Source: a virus | IMG/VR virus record: IMGVR_UViG_3300009514_000001 | Location: 124,001 to 188,000 of that record | Strand: one strand, 5' to 3' | Length of the DNA: 64,000 bases | Shown: in pieces, positions 18,086 through 30,300 of the stretch | Layout of the letters: the number at the start of each line of letters is the position of its first letter | Position numbering within the stretch: position 1 is the stretch's first letter | Notes under the pieces: model-generated | Seen by the model: only the letters and a program-made list of their open reading frames with translations | Database searches by the model: none | What the model was told of the DNA's origin: nothing | Translations under genes and position numbers: made by a program

Positions 18086-20734
18086 TCAAAGAATGTCGAT
18101 GATACCTTCGCTTTCGATGAGCCCCTCATCAGAAAGGAAGTCCAGAAACAAATCGAGCATGAAGTCGGTGACACCAGGGGCGGACAAGAGCATCACGGCA
18201 CCCCCCCCGTATGTCGTAGTGCCGTCAACTGGTTTGTTTGGGGCATTCACGAACCGTGCGAGAATATCGTCTGTCCCTGACCCCAGAACGAATAGCGAGG
18301 CAAAAACCGGAAGTTGGATGACAATAAGGCTGTCAAGAACAGCGCGGATTCGATTGAGGAGAGCCTGAAGCTCCAGAATCCTAGACTCCAAGAAATCGAT
18401 GTACTCGACAAGGGCATCAACAATAGATTGGGACCCGGAACTGATTGACCGCGCCCAAGAGAGGATGGTGTCAAAGACCGAGTCGAGAGGAGGAAGCAGT
18501 TGTCCCAGGCGGAATGAAATCCACGAACCATCTCCCGAGGGCCTTAGTCGAGGAGCGGAGGCGGCATTGAGAACCGACCGAGCTGCTGCGTAGACATCCG
18601 GAGAGAACATGTTACGCACGTATGAGATGCGCACAGCGCCGCTAAGCCTCTCCGAAACAAACACCGGGGAAAGGTCCACCGACCCACACGAAAGACCGTC
18701 AACCTCACGCTCGTAGAACCCCGGAAGGCGGTCGGACACCGCCACGTCAGCACGGTCCCCGAAGTCCCGAGGCATGCACGGAGACTCCAACCCAAACCCA
18801 GCAGCCATTGGGTTGCGGGCCAGACCGAAGTCGACCTCATTACTCTCCAGAGCTTCAAGGAGTCCGAAGTCAAGGAAGGAGGTCTTGGTTGCATCCTCGC
18901 CGGAGGAGACAAACGCAAAAAGCTCTGAGACGTCCCAGGTGAAGTCTGCCAAGGGCCGCCCGAGAGCCAAGACTGCCTCTTCCAAGGCCGGAACGGCTCC
19001 AAGAGAGCGATAGAGGCGACTCGCCACCGTCCTACACCCTTCGAGCAGAGCGTCCCGAAACTCCAGGAGGTCGCTCACCTCAGCGTTCTGATCAGCCAGA
19101 CTGAAGAACTCGTTGGGGTTGGCGCTGTTGACTACCTCCGCCACCAGGGGTGCAAACTCCTCTAGGCCCGTAGCCTGGCGAGACTTACCCGCGACGAAAT
19201 CCTCCGTATCTCCTCCCGCCTCCAGGTCAGAGCGGCTGAGGACGAGAACCGTGAGGGCTCTGGTCACCAGGTCAAGGAATGGCCTGGTGTTCGCACTGGG
19301 GAAGTTCAGTTCCAAGGGAGCAGATGCCTCGCCGAGATCGCCTTTCGAGAACTGCGTGTTGCCTTGCTCGGGGTCGTCAAAGAAACCGTATCGAACCCGA
19401 GGGAACTGGGCCGGGACGTCAATGTCGGTGGTGCCGATTCGATAGAAGAGGGGGTCGGGTCGGTTGATAGCTTCCGACACCACCGACACCCGGACGAAGT
19501 AGGTCTGGGGCTGGACGACACTTCCCTCGACCACTTGAACCGTCCCATCCCCCAGGACCACGAACTCTGCATCGAAGGGGAGATCAACGAACAACAGAGA
19601 GAGGTCGTAGCGAGCCCGCTGAAAAAAGTCAGGAGAGGCGACCCCTGAATCGAAGACGTCAGCCGTGGGAAGGAAGAAGCTTTTCTGAAGGAGATGACGG
19701 CCATCGCTGAGTTTGAGGCTCTCAACAGGGACAGGAACGTTGTCGGAGGGGGTTTTTCTGACAAAGATGCGAGAAGCTCCGTCCTTGACTATCTCCTGGC
19801 TGTCCATTGCGTTGTTGTACCGCAACGAATTGTCAGGCAGGAACAGGTCGGCTCCGGCATGTAGGGTCAGAGGGTTGCCCTCGGGGTCCAGTACTCTCCC
19901 GAACTCGCGGTCCTGCACGATCTCCCCCCCTGGACCTTCGACGCGGAGGGAGTTGGCGACCGAGCGGTCGAAGTACACAGGTAGACCGTCGCGGACCGTA
20001 CTCACTTGAATTAGGAACCCGTGAGGAGGGGGCACCGGGAACGGGATGGTGGGTGTCTTGAGGACCGGAGAAGACAATGTCCAAGACACGTTGGCTATGT
20101 CCAGAGGCTGAGTCTCTGTGGTGATTCGTTCGGCAGAATTGACAGCAAACTTGAAAAAGGTGCTTTGGTGGCCATACTCGACCCTCAAGTCTGATGGAGT
20201 CGAGGTCGTCTTCGAGGCGCTGATGTCGAACCGGAAAAACTTGACCAACAGCGACAGGAACCTGGCAAGTTGGTGGAAATTGGCAAAGTCGACCGACGAG
20301 TAAAGGAACATCGCCATGACGGGGGTCGCAGAACTTATCTGGGGCCGCGTCGGGTCCGTCTTGTCGACAAACCGAGCAATCATACGACGTTCGTAGGCGG
20401 AGTATCCTCCAAGAAGGTCACTGAAGGGAGGGACGACGAGGTTCCAGTCCCCGTTGAGGTAGAGACCCGCTTTTCGGAAGTCCCTAAGCAAACCCTCAAT
20501 CTCAGTGACGACGGCTTCGATAAGAGCCGTGATAGGGTCGATGAATCCAACCACAAAAGCCCGAACGATATCCAAAGCCGTAAGGGCTATGTCCAGAATG
20601 CTGATCAGGAGATCAACCACACCATTGATGGTGTCGATTGTCCCTTGGAGGAAGGACGGGAGTTTCGGCAAAGTGATGCCAAAGTTACTCTGAATGGGGT
20701 TTATCCAACTCCCAACCTGTTCCGGAAGAGCCAT
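18086..20734 (-). CDS. large baseplate-operon protein with hydrophobic helical N-terminus (882 aa)
   Basis: Residues about 25-90 are strongly hydrophobic and helical (FLQGTIDTINGVVDLLISILDIALTALDIVRAFVVGFIDPITALIEAVV). A second amphipathic helical block sits near the C-terminus (SILSWARSISSGSQSIVDALVEYIDFLESRILELQALLNRIRAVLDSLIV). In between is a long beta-rich region. I do not recognise a family. The arrangement, helical bundles flanking a beta body in a baseplate operon, could be a tail-tip protein that meets the membrane during infection, but this is speculation from composition. Its SD (GGGGGAGG) lies inside the end of the preceding gene, and start and stop share a base (TAATG at 20732-20736). 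Confidence 0.7.
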   Translation of the reverse strand: MALPEQVGSWINPIQSNFGITLPKLPSFLQGTIDTINGVVDLLISILDIALTALDIVRAFVVGFIDPITALIEAVVTEIEGLLRDFRKAGLYLNGDWNLVVPPFSDLLGGYSAYERRMIARFVDKTDPTRPQISSATPVMAMFLYSSVDFANFHQLARFLSLLVKFFRFDISASKTTSTPSDLRVEYGHQSTFFKFAVNSAERITTETQPLDIANVSWTLSSPVLKTPTIPFPVPPPHGFLIQVSTVRDGLPVYFDRSVANSLRVEGPGGEIVQDREFGRVLDPEGNPLTLHAGADLFLPDNSLRYNNAMDSQEIVKDGASRIFVRKTPSDNVPVPVESLKLSDGRHLLQKSFFLPTADVFDSGVASPDFFQRARYDLSLLFVDLPFDAEFVVLGDGTVQVVEGSVVQPQTYFVRVSVVSEAINRPDPLFYRIGTTDIDVPAQFPRVRYGFFDDPEQGNTQFSKGDLGEASAPLELNFPSANTRPFLDLVTRALTVLVLSRSDLEAGGDTEDFVAGKSRQATGLEEFAPLVAEVVNSANPNEFFSLADQNAEVSDLLEFRDALLEGCRTVASRLYRSLGAVPALEEAVLALGRPLADFTWDVSELFAFVSSGEDATKTSFLDFGLLEALESNEVDFGLARNPMAAGFGLESPCMPRDFGDRADVAVSDRLPGFYEREVDGLSCGSVDLSPVFVSERLSGAVRISYVRNMFSPDVYAAARSVLNAASAPRLRPSGDGSWISFRLGQLLPPLDSVFDTILSWARSISSGSQSIVDALVEYIDFLESRILELQALLNRIRAVLDSLIVIQLPVFASLFVLGSGTDDILARFVNAPNKPVDGTTTYGGGAVMLLSAPGVTDFMLDLFLDFLSDEGLIESEGIIDIL

Positions 20735-20979
20735 TACTGACCTCCCCCATAGCGTATCCGGTTGAGATTCTCACGAACCCTTTGGACCTCTGCCAGGTCT
20801 TTCTGTAGCTGGGCCTCCAGGAGCTTCTTCATGTGACGCATGAGGCTCCTGGCCTGCTTGGCCTGAGACGGCTCAAAGGACGCTCCCTTAGCCCTCTCTT
20901 GCCACTTGGGGTCGTTGATGTCGATGCCGGCCGCCTTGAGACGCTCTAGCACCTGCTCCATGGTCAGCTGCTCAGTCAT
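20734..20979 (-). CDS. small charged coiled-coil protein (81 aa)
   Basis: I start this at the ATG at 20979 (MTEQLTMEQVLERLK), which has GGAGG upstream and overlaps the end of the RF-1-like gene by 8 bases. A short helical N-terminus is followed by a basic amphipathic helix (QAKQARSLMRHMKKLLEAQLQKDLAEVQRVRENLNRIRY) that could form a coiled coil. No family is recognised. It ends in GGGQ, but those codons also encode the SD of the next gene, so I give the motif no weight. The tight overlap with both neighbours makes it a genuine operon member. Confidence 0.65.
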   Translation of the reverse strand: MTEQLTMEQVLERLKAAGIDINDPKWQERAKGASFEPSQAKQARSLMRHMKKLLEAQLQKDLAEVQRVRENLNRIRYGGGQ

Positions 20980-21376
20980 TGGAGGCCTCCAGGTGGAGGG
21001 GTCGATTCCCCGAGATAACACCCCAGAACACGAGAGGGTCCGCGCAGTGGACGAGAGGGTATAGGGACGCCAACATCTCCAACACCCTCTCATCCTCCGC
21101 CTCTTGGATGTCCTTTACCATGTGGTGATGAGCCTTCACCCTCTCCGCAAGGATGCGCAGAGCCCCTTTGCGGTTCTTGTGCAGTGACCGATGGTCGCCG
21201 TAGTGGACCACAATCCCGGAAGGGAGGTGAGTAGCATGGACCGCGTTGTTCGACGTGTTGACGGGGCCGGTCCTGAACGTCTCAACCTGGACCTCTGAGG
21301 GATTCAACCCATGGTAGGGCTCAGTTCTGGTCTCTTCCTTGTCCGCTCTAGCCTTGTTCATTCGAAACTCACTCAC
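20972..21376 (-). CDS. RF-1-domain protein lacking the GGQ motif (134 aa)
   Basis: Residues about 23-85 match the pattern of the class I release-factor catalytic domain (PF00472 type): SEVQVETFR, then NNAVHATHLPSGIVVHYGDH, RSLHKNRKGALRILAERV. The conserved THLPTGI, RSxxxNR and AL..L.ARL positions are all present. Where release factors and ArfB carry SGxGGQxVNKT, this protein reads RTGPVNTS, so the GGQ catalytic loop is missing by about four residues. It should not hydrolyse peptidyl-tRNA. At 134 residues it has no codon-recognition domain, like ArfB/ICT1-type proteins. The GTG start at 21376 has GGAGGG about 5 nt upstream and overlaps the previous stop. It is embedded in the baseplate operon, next to the 3604-residue gene. 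An RNA or ribosome-binding role is inferred only. Confidence 0.75.
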   Translation of the reverse strand: MSEFRMNKARADKEETRTEPYHGLNPSEVQVETFRTGPVNTSNNAVHATHLPSGIVVHYGDHRSLHKNRKGALRILAERVKAHHHMVKDIQEAEDERVLEMLASLYPLVHCADPLVFWGVISGNRPLHLEASND

Positions 21377-24300
21377 CGATTCCCTCCAAAATCCTCAGCA
21401 GGTCGTTCTGCTCCTGCTCTCTCTGAGGCCTTTGGGCCTCGAAACGGCGGATGGCTGCCAGGGTCCCCCTCGTCAGGTCGGCCCGGAAGTCGAGCCAGGT
21501 CAGGAGAAGCGCTCGAAGGTTGTCCCGCAGCCCGAGAGCCAGGTCAAGGTGGTCTGACAACACCGGACGTCCTTCCCCTGTAGAGAAGGAACTATAGAAC
21601 GGCGGACCACCCACAAAAGGAACGCCCGTGACGTCTAACTCTTTGTCCAACGTCCAGAACCTGCGGTCGAGGACGGACAGGCAGTCATCAGTATTGACGA
21701 AGGGGGCAAACCCAATCTGTCCCGACAGCGAAGAGGATTCCTGGTTACTGAACACGCCCAACCCCAGGTCTGACATGTGCTCGTCGCGCTGGAACACAAA
21801 GTAGGTTCCGCCGAGCACGCCGAACCGAAGCGCCTCAACCCAACTCAAAATGCGCTCACGCGTCATCAGAGCCAGCTCGATTGTCTGCTGAGTCAGCAGA
21901 GAAGTCGGACGGATGACACGGTAACTGAAAGGGGCAACGCTGAGGTCGTTGCCTGTGAAAGATCCCGGCGGGCTCCCGTTCGTTCCAGCGAACGCCGTGG
22001 GTCGAAGGTCGTTCTGCCCCTCCACGCCCCCAGTCAGACCGGAATCACTCACCGTCGGGTAGATCACATACTCACTGCCCGCTGTCCCGAACACCACATC
22101 GCTGCTGTTGATGTCACCGGCAAACGAGTGAGCCCCAATGACCACCAGGTTGTCCGGGTTGACGGTCAGGACACGATAGAACCCTCGATTGTCGTCCAGA
22201 CTGGAAGGACGCCCCGAAGTGTGTGTACTAGGTCTGGAAGACACACCCACATCACCCCGAGGGCGGAACCCTCGTTCTGGAGTGGTCGGACCGCCAGGAA
22301 CAGGCATGTCCCCGGCGGGGTCAATGACGACAAAGTCTCCGGGCTGGACCCCAAGGGTCTGGTAGTTGGAGAGGCCGACTCCCGTGATATTGGTGTCGCG
22401 AAGAATGTTGGCGGAGGTCGCGTAGGTTCCCGTGTCCGTAACGAACCCTCCGGTCCCAGTCGTGTAGTTGGCCGCCATGTCGACCAAGACCTCGTCCGCC
22501 AACAGTTCGAGCAACTCTTGAGCGGACTGTTCGTGGGGTACCAGGGGACGCTTGAGGAACACCTCGAACTCACGGCCCACGACCGACCCCGTGAGGGCGG
22601 CTTGGATACCAGGAGACCCAAGGACAAGCACCGTCCCAGACTGGACACCGAGGACCTCGACTTCCTCCTCGACCTGGCCGTCAGACGTCAGGAGACGAAA
22701 CAGGTCCCCGGCATTGATGTTCACGTCGGAGTCGTCGAAGAGCCCCAGTTGGGTGCCGGCGCTCGCCTCCACTTCCCCGAGTTGAGCAAGGTTCGTCGTG
22801 TAGGAACTGATGGTTCCCCGACGGGTCTCATAGGTAAAGCGAAGTTGATTTAGCACCTCGGAGAGCGAGGAAGTCGGCTCACTGAACCGACGGATACGCC
22901 GGACCTCGAAAGCTACTGGTTCTGTTACCCCTAGCGGGGCTGGCAGGAAATCATCGAGGTTACGCATGCCGACTTCGAAGGTCAGGAGGCTGTTCCCGGC
23001 GTCCACGATCTTTGCAGTCGAGGCAGCCAGGTTGAGAACGGACCGAGGCCAAGAGGGCTCAAGAAAGATGCCAGCCATGGCCCAAAAACCCTGATCTGGG
23101 CCGTCGGTTACGAGACCCTCTCCTGGGAGGAGACACTCAACGAGAGAGCTTGGGTGCGCCACTGGTTTGTGAAGACTCGACCACTGCCCTGTTGAGATGT
23201 TCTCAATGTTCAACAACCCCGGAATGTTCTGGTACACGGGGGTCTCGATATCCGGAACGAAAGAGGTACTGCTGACCGAAACTTTGGCCTCTACGACCAA
23301 CTTTCCCGCGGAAGCAGAGGGGGGTTTTACGATAGTCCCCGCAGACCCGTCGAACAGAACAAAGGATGCCGGAGCCGCCGCCACGATGGTGTCCAGCCTG
23401 ATGGCTCGGAATCCGTGGGGGGAAATGGAGGTGTCGCGACCAACCGTGTTACGTTCCGGAAGTCCTGCCTCCCCTACTGGTTCGACGGGGAAGTAGGTCA
23501 TACCAGAAACACCTCGCCCGGCCTGGGCGGCGGCCGCGAAGTCAGACGAACTGATGGCGCCACCCCCGGCGTCGACGAACCCACTCAGACCCGTGAACTT
23601 CACCGCGACAGTGTCGACACCGGTGTAGGCGGCACTGACCACGCCTGTCGAGTAGATGCTGAAGGTGGCGCTCTCCAAGGCGTCCGTGTCCACGATGATG
23701 TACACCCGCCCGGAGGACGGGAACGCATGTCCGGAAGGGGACGTAATGACGGAGGGGTTAGGAAACTCAAACACGGACGAGACAAACAGCTCCGAAGCTA
23801 TCTCGTCAAAGCGGACCACAGTCGGAACTCGAAGCTGGACCCACCCGACACCCGTCCCGGCAATAGCAGTGAGAACGACCTCACGTCGGTCGGGGTGGGT
23901 GCCTGGGTCATCGCTCTCGACGACATCCCTAATGAGGTAGGTCCCCGCTTTGGTAGTTCCCAGAGCACCCGGGAACGTGGGGGCGGAGCCATCTGCCGCC
24001 GTCTTGATGACAAGCAGGTCCCCCTGCTTGACATTGGCCAGGGAGCCTGTGGTCACTGAAATTTCGGACACGCGGTTGTCGAACTGAGGGTCCTCCCCCT
24101 GAGACACCCCCTCGCCGCTACAGAGGGGGCCGACAGCGTCCTCCGGGGAACTCGGAATCGCCGAGACCTGAACTGGACTGCTGCTGAGGATAGGGGTGTT
24201 GTTGAACCCCTCGAACCCCATCACTTTGACGGAGCCCAGCTCGTCTCCGGACCCTGAAAAGGACGCAACAATGAAGGTCCCCACCGTTGTCGCCGCCGCA

Positions 24301-27300
24301 GTCCGGGTCAGCATCGTGAAGGGAGTGGAGAGGTTGACCGCCGCGGAGGAATTGGCTCTGAGGTCTTCGGACAGAGGCCCAGTTACGGTCAGGACATCGA
24401 GGCCAGCCTCGATGTTGATAGCCCCCGTCGCCGTAGTTGACCCCCGAGGCAGGGCGGTCGAGAGATCAAACCTCTCCGTGAGAGTCAGTCGGTCGGCACC
24501 CACCTGGGCCGTGTCAGACCCGACGAACGCCGTCCCCCCACTGAGACCAGGAGAGGCCGTGTCGATGGTGACGGTGAAGTCAAAGAGACCAATGGGCCCC
24601 GGAGGGACGCTCCCCAGGAGAGTGAAGTCGACGATTCCGGTCACCGGAATTGTGATGATGTCCCGGTCGAAGGTGACGGGGGCGGCGTGCGACGCGACGG
24701 CCAGGCTACCTCCGGAGAAGCCTCCCGGAGGTCCGGCGGAGCCTGTGGGGTCACCCGTAAGAGTGATGGTCTCTAGGAGCGCTCCTGTCGTCTGATCATA
24801 GATGTCGATGATGACGGCGTTCTCGTTGGGGAACGGCAGGAGGACATTGCTGATGATGTTGTTGAGGCCCCCGAGAAAGCCGCTTCCGACACCATCGTTG
24901 AGGACGGGACTGACAACAGAAGAGATCGTAAGGACGGTGCTGCCGCCGGACTCTTCGACGTCCATTCCCGTCGTGCCGGTGCTAGTCAGATGGGCCATCG
25001 CGTTCGAGAACACATAGCGAACGCGGTCCCCCCGTCGCGTTTGTGTGAGAAATCTGGGGGGCTCCAGGAAGGACCCGTCACCAACACTGAACGAGACGTC
25101 CCCCACCGACAGGATGCCCTGGGACTCTCCGGGCAGGGACGTCTCCGACGGGTCCACCTGGATGAGGAGAAGGTCGTACTGTCTGACGTCCCCAACGGCC
25201 GAGTTTGGAGTGTATCCCGAAGTTGTCACGGGAAGGACGTTGGTGGCCGTCAACAACGTCGCGGGAGGCAGCGTCCCAGAGGCAGCCCCCAACACGGAAC
25301 CATCCTCTACAAGGTGTTCCTCGGGGGAGGTGGCCAGAGGAGTTATCGTGTCCTCTCGCAGGACGTTCAACTCCAGGGCAGCCTCGCGCAGACGGTCGTG
25401 CTCGGTTGCCTGACTGACGGGGAAGGTGATGCTGTCATCACCAGAGTCGTTGAAAGCCTCTCCCTGTAGGGCGGGGAAGCGTACCGGGACCGTCCTACCA
25501 TTGGTGAAGCTCACCGTCGCCTCAAGATTACTGAGAGGCTCCGGAGGGTTCTGCCCGAGCAGCTCTTTGAGGGCGATGTTAGAGGGGTCCTCGAAGCTGG
25601 GTTGGGTGATGTCGATGATCTCACCGGTCTGGCGATTCAGCTCCAGGTCGACACCGATTCGGAAGGTGCCCTGGCTGGCCACCAGGCGGTCAATGTCTGC
25701 CTGGGTGGGAGGGTCCGAAGGTTGGAGAGGCGTGGCCGTCGTGGGGACCACGAAAAGGGTGTCTCCCGGCTCGATAGTGACAGGAGTCCCAGAACCATCC
25801 GCGAGGACCTGAATGAGGTCATTGGGCTGGGAGAGAACGCCCCCGGCTCCGTCATCTCCTCGGAAGGTGATGAGCGCTCCTTGGAACACCTCGTCTACGA
25901 ACACTCCGCCGAAGGTCGTCTTGCTTCCCACTGTAATCAGGAGGCGAGAGAACCTCAGGGCAATGACCGTTCCGTCAGGCTTCCCCAGGGCGAGCTGTTG
26001 GAGGTCCTGGTCGAACATGCTGCCGCCAGGAGGGACCACAAGAGACTCGAAGGCTGGTAGACTCAGCTCCAGACTGCCCGTGCTGAGATCAAACACAGCG
26101 TCCGTCGCCGCGGACTGACTACGCAAACGAGTCGTGTCGGGGTATCCCGTGTCCGGGTCCGTCGGGAACTCGTTGAGAGGCACCATCGAGGCGACGATGG
26201 ACGGGAGACCTGCGGAAGACGGTTCGAAGTCGGGGAACCCTGTTGCGCTGTACGCAACAACCCTCGCCCTCGGGAGACGCTTGAAGATAACCGCATTTCG
26301 GATGTTGGCGACTGTTCCCAACACCGGGTTTGAGACGTCAGCGATGGGGGTGTTGAAGGTCGAGGCCACTATCGAGTGGCCGTCAGGGGCCTCGACCACC
26401 TTAGCAAAAGAATATACTCCCGGGTCCCCTGTGGTCTCGTCGGCCCCAATACCAGGGACTGTCGTCATGAACGCCGTAGTCTGCTCGGGGAACACACGAC
26501 TGAACCGGTGCGCTCTGGACATGCCTCGGAACACGCCCTGGGCCGTGAACGAGGACACTGGGGGGAGGCCGGACAAGGACCCTGTGACGTCACCTCGTCC
26601 CGTGAGGAGGATGTCGTCAAGGTCATTTCGGACGAGGGCTGTCTGCTCTTGGATAAGGAGAGACAGTACGTTCGGAGTGATAAGACTGCCCGTCAGCTCA
26701 CCGGACGCCAGAACAGCTGTAGCCGGGTCCACAAGGGGGTCATCTTCCAGGAACCTGAGGGGGAACGCCTGATCCGCGGTCTCTCCCAGGAACACCGTGC
26801 TCCAGACGTTGCGGTTGTTGAGGAGACCCGTAATCGGGTCCTCATAGCCTGGGGGTGGGGGGTCGATGTTGCGTCCGACGAAGTGACGGAATTTCCCGTC
26901 ACGGCCGCCGACCAGACTGCCCGTGATGGTCTCTCGGGTCTGGTCGAAGGAGGTCACCGCCTGGTTGTAGAAGTCAACGAAGACCCGACCGGCCCTGTCT
27001 CGGTCGAGTAGGTCGCGCTGCTGGGCGTCCAGGCCTGTGCTTCCGAAGTCCTGATTGCGGGTCGGAGGAGCAACCGACACCACAGGACCGCCGCTCGGAT
27101 TCTGGGCCTGGACCCGGGCTTGTTCGTCAATGCTGACCTCTCCCAGGTACTCTTCCAGAGTGGTGATCTGGAAGAAGAACGTGTCCGGGCTGCGGAAGGT
27201 GTAGGTCGCTCTGACAGAGTTACCGAGAAAGCCGTTGTCGTTGGAGGGGATGGTGACGAAACTGAAATCAGCTCTGAACCTCGGAACGACCAGAACCCCT

Positions 27301-30300
27301 GCCGTCACTGTCGGGCCAAGGACCTGCTGGCGAGTGAACCGGAAGAACAGCTTCTGGCCAGCTCGGAAACCATCCTGGGACGGGTCCAGAAGAGTGATTG
27401 CCCCGCTGCTGTCGTCGAAGGTGTAGTCGAGCTGGAACTCCAGCGTACGGCCGGGCAGCTCGTTCCCCTGGTCGTCAGTCTCCCCAAAGAGGACCAACTC
27501 GAAGGGTTCAGACGTCAACACGGGCCCTAGCCCCACCAGCTCGCGAGCGCCGTCGAAGTAGATAGGACGAGCGCTGAAGAGGACACTGTCGTTGGCTTCC
27601 TCGAACTGGCGCGGGAACGGAGTGGCAACGTCGACCCGAGTGGTGTTGCCGTCCTCGGAAAGCGTAGCTCCGACCACGATGAACGGAAGCCCGCCCAGCT
27701 CCAGAATGTGGTTCGTATCCGTCAGAGAGGTCACATCTCCCCGGAACGTGATGCTGACCGCATTCTTACGAACAGGTTCGTAGGAGAAGGCACCTCCCAG
27801 CAGGAATCCTCCAGGGACATCCGGGATGGCCACGCCATCTACGGCGGAAGTCACCGGGACAGAACTGAGAACGCTCACCACATCATTGCCGGGCGCCCGT
27901 GTCCCCACTTCCTGGAGGGGTGGCGGGAACACCACGACCGTCGTCTCATCAGTGGCGGCGACGTAAGAGGACGACTTGATGTAGAGAGGCTGGGCGCCCA
28001 GGCGCAGAAGCCTTCCGGGCACCATGTCCGCCGTCCGGTCCTCCTCCAGAGTGAAGGTGTCTTGGCCTGCCTGGAGGAAGAACGGGGGTCGGTAGATCGG
28101 TCGGCGAGAGGCTGTGTAAGAGGATTCTCCGCCGAAGGCCTCGAACACGGCGTAGCTGATGGTGACCGTCTCTGTGCTAAGGACGTCCCGGGCGAGGAAC
28201 TGAATCTGGTTGATTTCGGTGTCGACAAAGACGGTGTCGAGAACGCCGTAGTTCTGCCTCTCCACCCCGATGTACACGACGGGATCAATTCGAGTGTCGA
28301 TGGTCCTCCCTGTGGGGTTGAACGCGTAGGTGCTCGGCGAGACCCTCGTCGCTACCTCTGAGCGAACCTGGAGGGGGAGAAGCTCCTTGACCGCGATGGG
28401 GTTGCCATCGCCGTCGAGGGCCAGTCCGCCTGAACTGTTCGCGACCAGGTAGGACGTTTCGACCACCTGGAACTCGCGCATGGGTTTGAGGAAGGCGAAG
28501 GTGCCGGCTAGCGGGCTGACGGCCACGTCGGACCGCTGCTCCGTCACCATCTGCTCCACCAGGTACCCCGTGGTGGTATCTCCGAAGTTGTCCAGAAGGG
28601 TCTGAGAGAGGTTCAGCTCGCCGCTCGACGGACTCAGCTCCGCCTCAAAGTCGCCGAGCAGGGAGGGGGTCTGGAACTCCTCCTCGTAGGTGACCTCAGA
28701 CAACTCGAAGTCGGTCAGAACGTCGTCAGCGAACCCAAGCTCGCCCGTCGTCGTGAGGTACTCGACCTCGCCCGGAGGAATGGGAACCGTGAAGGTGGCG
28801 ACCGCAGTGAGGTCCGACCCGTGAGTGAATAGGATGTTGCCTACCCGGATGCTGAAGGCCTCGTCGGTGAACCTGGGTGAGCCCACACCGGGAACGAAGA
28901 GGGAGGCGTTGGCCAGGAGGCCGAGAGCCCCCTTCTCCAGAAGGATGGTGGACGCCTCTGTTGTCCCTTGGAGACCCATCCTAACCGTCAGGACTCGACC
29001 ACTGTCCAAGGCGTCTGTGACGAGTCCCGTCAAACGAGCAGACTCCTGAACTGCTGCGTCCACCGGGATGGTCCCGAGAGACGACAAGAGACGAATGAGG
29101 AAGGGCTCGTCAGGGAGGTGGTTGAAGTCTTGGTAGACGACATCGGCCACCAGACCGGGGTCGAACACATCCTCGGTGAACCCCCGAAACAGCTGCCAGG
29201 AGATAGGACTCGGCCCTGAGTCTGCGGGGAACTCCGGAGACACCTCTAGGACGGCCTCGGAAGTGACTGACTGGACGATGTAACTTCCCTCGGCGTCGCC
29301 AGAGAGAACCTTGAGCCGCCACCCGGCGTCCACCCCGTCCGTGACGAACGTGGCCTCGGTGTCGGTGAACGTCGTGCCTCCCTGGGAGAAGCTGCCTCGG
29401 AAGCCGATGACACGAATGCCTCCGACCTCTTCGATGAAGGTCAACCCTCCCGTCGTACCGCCGTTGTCCAAAAGGAAGTCGGTCCCCAGGTCCTGAGGGG
29501 AGAACCCCGAGCCGGACTCATCGAGGAGGAACTGACCTCCGACAGCAGAGAGGAAACTATCTGGCACCACGTTCTGGCGCATCAGATTGATGGTACCGAC
29601 CGGACGCAGGATGGCCCCGGCTTCGATGTGTTGGTCAATCCAGGAGAACTGGGGCTGGGAGCTAACGAACTGATAGGTGACATCCTCAAAGTTACGCAGG
29701 AAGCTCTGGGCGATGCCGTCCTGGAGCTTGAAAAAGACGTCGTCGTCGTACCCAGCGACGTCCCGCAGCGGCGGGTTGTCAAGGAACTGGAACTGGAGGG
29801 GAAGGACGGACGACACCAGAAGCTCGTCCTCGAACCGACTCCTCGCCTGGAAGTCCGCCGTGTCCCGGCTGCGGTCCAGGTTGGAGGGGCTGCGGAACAA
29901 CCCCACACTGATAGCTGTGTCCGGGAGCCAGAACGTGTCTGGGTCCGCGGTGTCGACACGCCACCCTGGGACGAACGAGAGGGCCGCTGCCCCGTCCAGG
30001 TTCTTTCCGTCAGTGGCCGTACCGAAGCCGATTTCGACGGTGCCGGAGGAAGGGTCCCCGGCCTCGATGACGAGGTGTCCACCCTCAGTCGTGACCTGGC
30101 CGGTGCCAGTGACCACGGCATCCATGCTGGCAGCAACAGCACTGGCGGTGAACGTGCCCGAGCCCAATGAGGCCGCCAACCACTCGTAGCGGGTGCCGTC
30201 GATGGAGAAGTAGAGCTTCTCCATCCCTTCGATGGTGAACGTGTCCTGGAGACGGCTGAAGAGCCGAGCCTGGTCCGTGTAGAGAGCAGGGGTCAGGGCC

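Noticed and set aside
20734-20760. C-terminal GGGQ on the small coiled-coil protein next to the GGQ-less RF-1-like protein
   Set aside because: The codons GGG-GGA-GGT-CAG are the Shine-Dalgarno of the next gene, which explains the residues without a release-factor function.
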